Part shown: positions 60,585 to 64,000 of the stretch, one piece after another | Position numbering within the stretch: position 1 is the stretch's first letter | Layout of the letters: every line of letters starts with the position of its first letter | Assembly (NCBI RefSeq): GCF_013410405.1 | Contig: NZ_JACCFK010000001.1 | Coordinates: 124,001-188,000 of the forward strand | Length of the DNA stretch: 64,000 bases | Direction: 5' to 3' | Source: Amycolatopsis endophytica | GTDB lineage: Bacteria > Actinomycetota > Actinomycetes > Mycobacteriales > Pseudonocardiaceae | The notes under the pieces: generated by a model | Database searches by the model: none | Told to the model about the DNA's origin: nothing | What the model saw: only the letters and a program-made list of their open reading frames with translations | Program-made: the position numbers and the translations under genes

Positions 60585-61648
60585 CCCGGCCCCGGCAGGA
60601 CGGCACGCAGCGCGAAACCGCCGCCGTCACGCGGACAGGCGGTCAGCTCACCGCCGAGCGACTCCACCCGTTCCCGCACCCCGATCAGCCCGAACCCTCC
60701 CCCGTCGTGCGTGCCACCCATGGTCCCACCGTCGTCGGTCACCTCGACGACGACTTCCCGGTCCCGCACCGCGACGGTCACCTCGCACCGGCACCCCGGG
60801 GCGTGCCTGGCCGCGTTGGTCAGTCCCTCCTGGACGATCCGGTACACCGCCAAACCCGTGCTCGCGGGCAGGCCGTCCGCGTTCCGCACGGCTAGGGTCA
60901 CCTCGATACCGGCGTCGCGTACCCGTCCGGCCAGGGCTTCGAGGTCGCCGATCCCCGGCTGGGGCGCGCGGTCGGCTGGCCGCTCGCGGACCGCACCGAG
61001 CACCGCGCGCAGATCGGTCAGCGCGTCCTTGGCGGTTCGCTCGATGCGGGAGAGCCGGTCGCGCAGCTTCGGCGCGTCATCCGCGGCGACGTGGACCGCG
61101 ACCCCGGCGGTGACGGCGATCGTGCCCAGCGAGTGCGATACGACATCGTGCACTTCACGCGCCACCCGCAGCCGCTCTTCGAGCACCGCGCGCTGGGCGG
61201 CCTCCGTCCGCTCCCGCCGGATCGCCATCCCGAGCCGGACCGTGCCTGCCAGCACCAGCAGGCTCACCATGACGTAACGCAGGACGTCCTCCCACGCCGT
61301 CGATCCCGCCACCAGCAGAACGGCCACGGCCGCCGCGAGTGCGACCGAAACGACCCGGGAGAAGCGAAGGCGGTGCGCCCGGATCACCAGCGGGTACAGC
61401 GTCCACGCCGCCGCCACGAACGGATCCGCGGTGAGCCCGAGCAGCGCCCCGGCGAGGGTCACCACCGCGACGACACCGAACGCCACGGCCGGCCACCGCG
61501 AGCGGAGCAGCACCCCGGCGACCAGTGCCGGGACGAGCACCGCGGCGACGCCAGGCGAGTGGGCGAGCGGCAGCCAGAACACGGCCACGCACAGCACAGC
61601 CACACCCGCGTCGGTGAGAACCTGCCGCGGACCAATCGAGGTCGGCAT
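60581..61648 (-). CDS. Sensor histidine kinase (HisKA_3)
   Basis: 355 residues: five or six N-terminal membrane helices (about 12-140) with no large extracellular domain, then the HisKA_3 phospho-acceptor His167 (AREVHDVVSHSLGTIAV), and an HATPase_c with IVQEGLTNAARHAPG, GGFGLIGVRERV. This short-loop type senses membrane stress or its transporter rather than a soluble ligand. ATG 61648. Same transcript as the response regulator. Confidence 0.93.
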   Translation of the reverse strand: MPTSIGPRQVLTDAGVAVLCVAVFWLPLAHSPGVAAVLVPALVAGVLLRSRWPAVAFGVVAVVTLAGALLGLTADPFVAAAWTLYPLVIRAHRLRFSRVVSVALAAAVAVLLVAGSTAWEDVLRYVMVSLLVLAGTVRLGMAIRRERTEAAQRAVLEERLRVAREVHDVVSHSLGTIAVTAGVAVHVAADDAPKLRDRLSRIERTAKDALTDLRAVLGAVRERPADRAPQPGIGDLEALAGRVRDAGIEVTLAVRNADGLPASTGLAVYRIVQEGLTNAARHAPGCRCEVTVAVRDREVVVEVTDDGGTMGGTHDGGGFGLIGVRERVESLGGELTACPRDGGGFALRAVLPGPG

Positions 61649-61787
61649 GCACCGACCTTATGGGTACCGCCCGGTCAGCGGCTTTCCCGACGAAAACGCC
61701 CACCGTCCGAGGGCGATTCCCTTACGGCTGCCGCCCTGCTGACCGCAACCCCGCGCGGGGGCGGTGGCCGAGGGACCGCCGCCCTCG

Positions 61788-62912
61788 TCAGCCCTCGGCG
61801 GCGAGCTGTCCGCAGGCGGCGGCGATTTCCTGCCCTCGCGTGTCCCGCACCGTGCAGGCCACGCCGCCTTCGTTGACGCGCCGCACGAACTCGCGTTCCA
61901 CCGGCTTCGGGGAGGCGTCCCACTTCGAGCCGGGCGTCGGGTTCAGCGGGATCACGTTGACGTGCACCAGCTGGTTCAGGTGCTTGCGCAGCCGCTTGGC
62001 CAGCAGGTCCGCCCGCCACGGCTGGTCGTTCACGTCCCGGATCAGCGCGTACTCGATCGACACCCGGCGGCCCGTCGAGTCGGCGTAGTAGCGCGCCGCC
62101 TCCAGCACCTCGTCGACCGACCAGCGGTTGTTGACCGGGACCAGCGTGTCGCGCAGCTCGTCGTCCGGGGTGTGCAGCGACACCGCCAGCCTGACCTGCA
62201 TCTTCTCCTCCGCCAGCCGCCGGATCGCCGGGGCGAGGCCGACCGTCGACACCGTCACCGAACGCTGCGAAATGCCCAGCCCGTCGGGCGCCGGGTCGGT
62301 GATGCGGCGCACCGCCGCCAGCACGCGCTTGTAGTTCGCCAGCGGCTCACCCATGCCCATGAACACGATGTTCGACAGGCGCCCGGGGCCACCGGGCATC
62401 AGACCGTCGCGCATCACCGCGGCCGCCGACCGGACCTGGTCGACGATCTCCGCGGTGGACAGGTTGCGGGTCAGGCCCGCCTGGCCGGTCGCGCAGAACG
62501 GGCACGCCATCCCGCAGCCGGCCTGGCTGGAGATGCACAGCGTCGCCCGGTCCGGGTAGCGCATCAGGACGCTCTCCAGCAGCGTGCCGTCGTGCGCGCG
62601 CCACAGCGTCTTGCGCGTGGTGCCGTCGTCGCACGCCAGCGCCCGCACTTCGGTCAGCAGCGGCGGCATCAGCTCCGACACCAGCCGCTCACGCGAGGCG
62701 GCCGGGATGTCGGTCATCGCCTGCGGATCGGCGGTCAGGCGGGCGAAGTAGTGGTTCGACAGCTGCTTGGCGCGGAACGGCTTCTCGCCGAGGTCACTGA
62801 CGGCCGCCGCGCGTTCGGCGGCGGTCAGATCAGCGAGGTGGCGGGGCGGCATCCCCCGCCGGGGAGCCTCGAAGAGCAGCGGCAATGTCGACACAACCAC
62901 ACATTCTCCCAT
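61788..62912 (-). CDS. rlmN: Dual-specificity 23S rRNA/tRNA m2A methyltransferase
   Basis: 374 residues, radical SAM enzyme that methylates A2503 of 23S rRNA and A37 of some tRNAs. The cluster Cys are 133, 137 and 140 (CGMACPFC), with [51 protein letters not shown] and a C-terminal [21 protein letters not shown] holding the two catalytic Cys. ATG 62912 is taken; a GTG at 62900 would drop four residues. Matches Rv2880c and closes the syntenic block. Confidence 0.96.
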   Translation of the reverse strand: MGECVVVSTLPLLFEAPRRGMPPRHLADLTAAERAAAVSDLGEKPFRAKQLSNHYFARLTADPQAMTDIPAASRERLVSELMPPLLTEVRALACDDGTTRKTLWRAHDGTLLESVLMRYPDRATLCISSQAGCGMACPFCATGQAGLTRNLSTAEIVDQVRSAAAVMRDGLMPGGPGRLSNIVFMGMGEPLANYKRVLAAVRRITDPAPDGLGISQRSVTVSTVGLAPAIRRLAEEKMQVRLAVSLHTPDDELRDTLVPVNNRWSVDEVLEAARYYADSTGRRVSIEYALIRDVNDQPWRADLLAKRLRKHLNQLVHVNVIPLNPTPGSKWDASPKPVEREFVRRVNEGGVACTVRDTRGQEIAAACGQLAAEG

Positions 62913-63116
62913 GTCCTCGCGTCGCGGCGCGCCCGGGCACCGGCGACGTGACGCGCAACTCCTCTCCGCGATGCGCAATGCCCGCCGGAAACCCCGGAAG
63001 TGCGACACAAATTCTCCGCCGTCAATTGCCCGGTTTTCCACTCGCTGCGATTCTGGGCGCGGTCGGCCGACCCACCGGAAATCAATTCCCCACCCGTCCG
63101 GAATCGGAGGTAACAC

Positions 63117-64000
63117 ATGTCCCAGACCCGCCTGCGCCGCCGGGTCGCCGCGATCCTCACCGGCGTGACAACACTGCTCGCACTGACCCTCACCGGCACC
63201 GCAACCGCCTTGCCCGCACGGGATGTTCCCGATATCGGCGTGGACACGGGCCGGTTCAGCCTGCCGATCAACTGCGCCATCACCCTGCCCGACTTCGGCG
63301 GCGTGAAAGTGCTCGATCTGGGCACCACGGTCGACGTCCAGGGAGCCGTCGCCGCGCAACTGGGACCGGGTCAGGAATTCTGGCTCACCCAGGGATCGGG
63401 CAGCATCACCTTTCCCGAAGCGCTGACCGCGCTCGCCGGAGTGGCCGGCATCGACAAAGCGGACGCGACCATTTCCGCGTTGAACATCGGCGCGGCGAAC
63501 GCCACCCCGGCGCGGATCAACGTGGCCGATCCGCCCGCGGAGATCAAGGACATTCCGATCCAGGCCGGGCAGCCGCTCAAGGTCGGCCTGCCGCTGGAAG
63601 GCACGTTCGACGTCGGCCCGTTCACCGCGCCCGATTCGGGCACGGTCACGCTGCAGTTCGTCGACGCCGTAGCGCACGTCGCCCTCAAGTCGGCGGTCGG
63701 GTTCACGCTCAACGTCGAGGCGAACTGCACCCCGACCGCGGGCAACGCGCTGCTGACGATCGCCGTCGGCGGACCGGCGGGCCAGCCGCCGTCGAAGATC
63801 ACCGGCGCGCCGATGAACTACTCCGTCCCGCCCGCGGAGTCGCTGATCGGCATCATCAACGCGCCCTACCACTGCACCCTCGGCGGGCAACCGCTCGACG
63901 TGGGCATCGCGGTCGGCGGCACCATCCCGCTGGCGGTCAAGGCGGGCGGATCCCTGTCGTTCACCGATGCTTCGGGCGCGCTCACGATCCCGCCCGCGAC
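63117..64000 (+). CDS. Secreted DUF6801-type protein (3' end outside window)
   Basis: ATG 63117 follows GGAGG by seven bases; the frame is open to the last base (294 codons). Residues 1-32 are a signal peptide ([24 protein letters not shown]). The mature region has about 150-residue repeats: the first begins [19 protein letters not shown], the second [21 protein letters not shown]. They share a Cys, a DxG-type loop and a PxA-type ending, the pattern of the actinobacterial DUF6801 domain. It is likely a cell-wall or extracellular structural protein; divergent from rlmN. Confidence 0.85.
   Translation, partial: MSQTRLRRRVAAILTGVTTLLALTLTGTATALPARDVPDIGVDTGRFSLPINCAITLPDFGGVKVLDLGTTVDVQGAVAAQLGPGQEFWLTQGSGSITFPEALTALAGVAGIDKADATISALNIGAANATPARINVADPPAEIKDIPIQAGQPLKVGLPLEGTFDVGPFTAPDSGTVTLQFVDAVAHVALKSAVGFTLNVEANCTPTAGNALLTIAVGGPAGQPPSKITGAPMNYSVPPAESLIGIINAPYHCTLGGQPLDVGIAVGGTIPLAVKAGGSLSFTDASGALTIPPA

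Overview
The window is very GC-rich, with many GTG starts, short or overlapping gene junctions and several apparently leaderless genes. It carries mycothiol-linked genes, a group II truncated haemoglobin, a 180-kDa-type NAD-glutamate dehydrogenase, an AfsR-like regulator and many secreted or regulatory accessory genes. This is an actinomycete, most plausibly a Pseudonocardiaceae member such as an Amycolatopsis relative. The genus is an inference from gene content; there is no rRNA in the window.

Left block (about 0.5-23.5 kb). From memory, the order nei, rpiB, DsbA-family thiol oxidoreductase, pepN, DUF5130, HNH nuclease, glbO, a conserved hypothetical, thioesterase, gdh and ettA runs parallel to Mycobacterium tuberculosis Rv2464c-Rv2477c. 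Local additions are a ComB-like gene with a metallo-beta-lactamase-fold gene, a small Ltp-domain membrane protein inside a 32-bp direct repeat, a probable CtaJ cytochrome oxidase subunit, a striking 94-residue hexapeptide-repeat protein (8741-9025), an MscS channel, an F420-type oxidoreductase, and a 951-residue repeat-rich protein behind ettA.

Central accessory region (about 23.6-46.9 kb). This holds a CopD/CtaG membrane fusion, a divergent MFS/LacI pair with a visible operator, a secreted I36 protease-inhibitor-like protein, a GH2 glycosidase, a micro S1-domain protein with an extremely strong Shine-Dalgarno, and two low-complexity repeat tracts. It continues with a PP2C phosphatase divergent from an AfsR/SARP-type regulator, a FAD monooxygenase, yaaA, a DAO-type oxidase, a RIO kinase preceded by a proline-rich leader peptide, and a DEAD-box helicase. 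An HxlR/DHFR-like divergent pair with paired operators, a PIG-L pseudogene remnant, bioF, a GNAT, a trypsin-like protease and a VanY-like lipoprotein complete it.

Right block (about 47-64 kb). The genes mtr, mapB, DUF4081-GNAT, ispG, rip1, dxr, DUF2631 and rlmN again follow M. tuberculosis order (Rv2855-Rv2880c). They are interrupted by a CynX-type MFS/GntR pair, AraC-Uma2, and an ABC-2 exporter with a two-component system. ispG and dxr serve the MEP isoprenoid pathway; rip1 is a site-2 protease; mtr keeps mycothiol reduced. The window ends inside a secreted DUF6801-type protein that was read directly from the sequence.

I see no rRNA, tRNA, CRISPR array, intact transposase or integrase. The most unusual items are the perfect hexapeptide-repeat protein with scrambled synonymous codons, the 32-bp direct repeats bracketing the Ltp gene, and several leader or operator structures.
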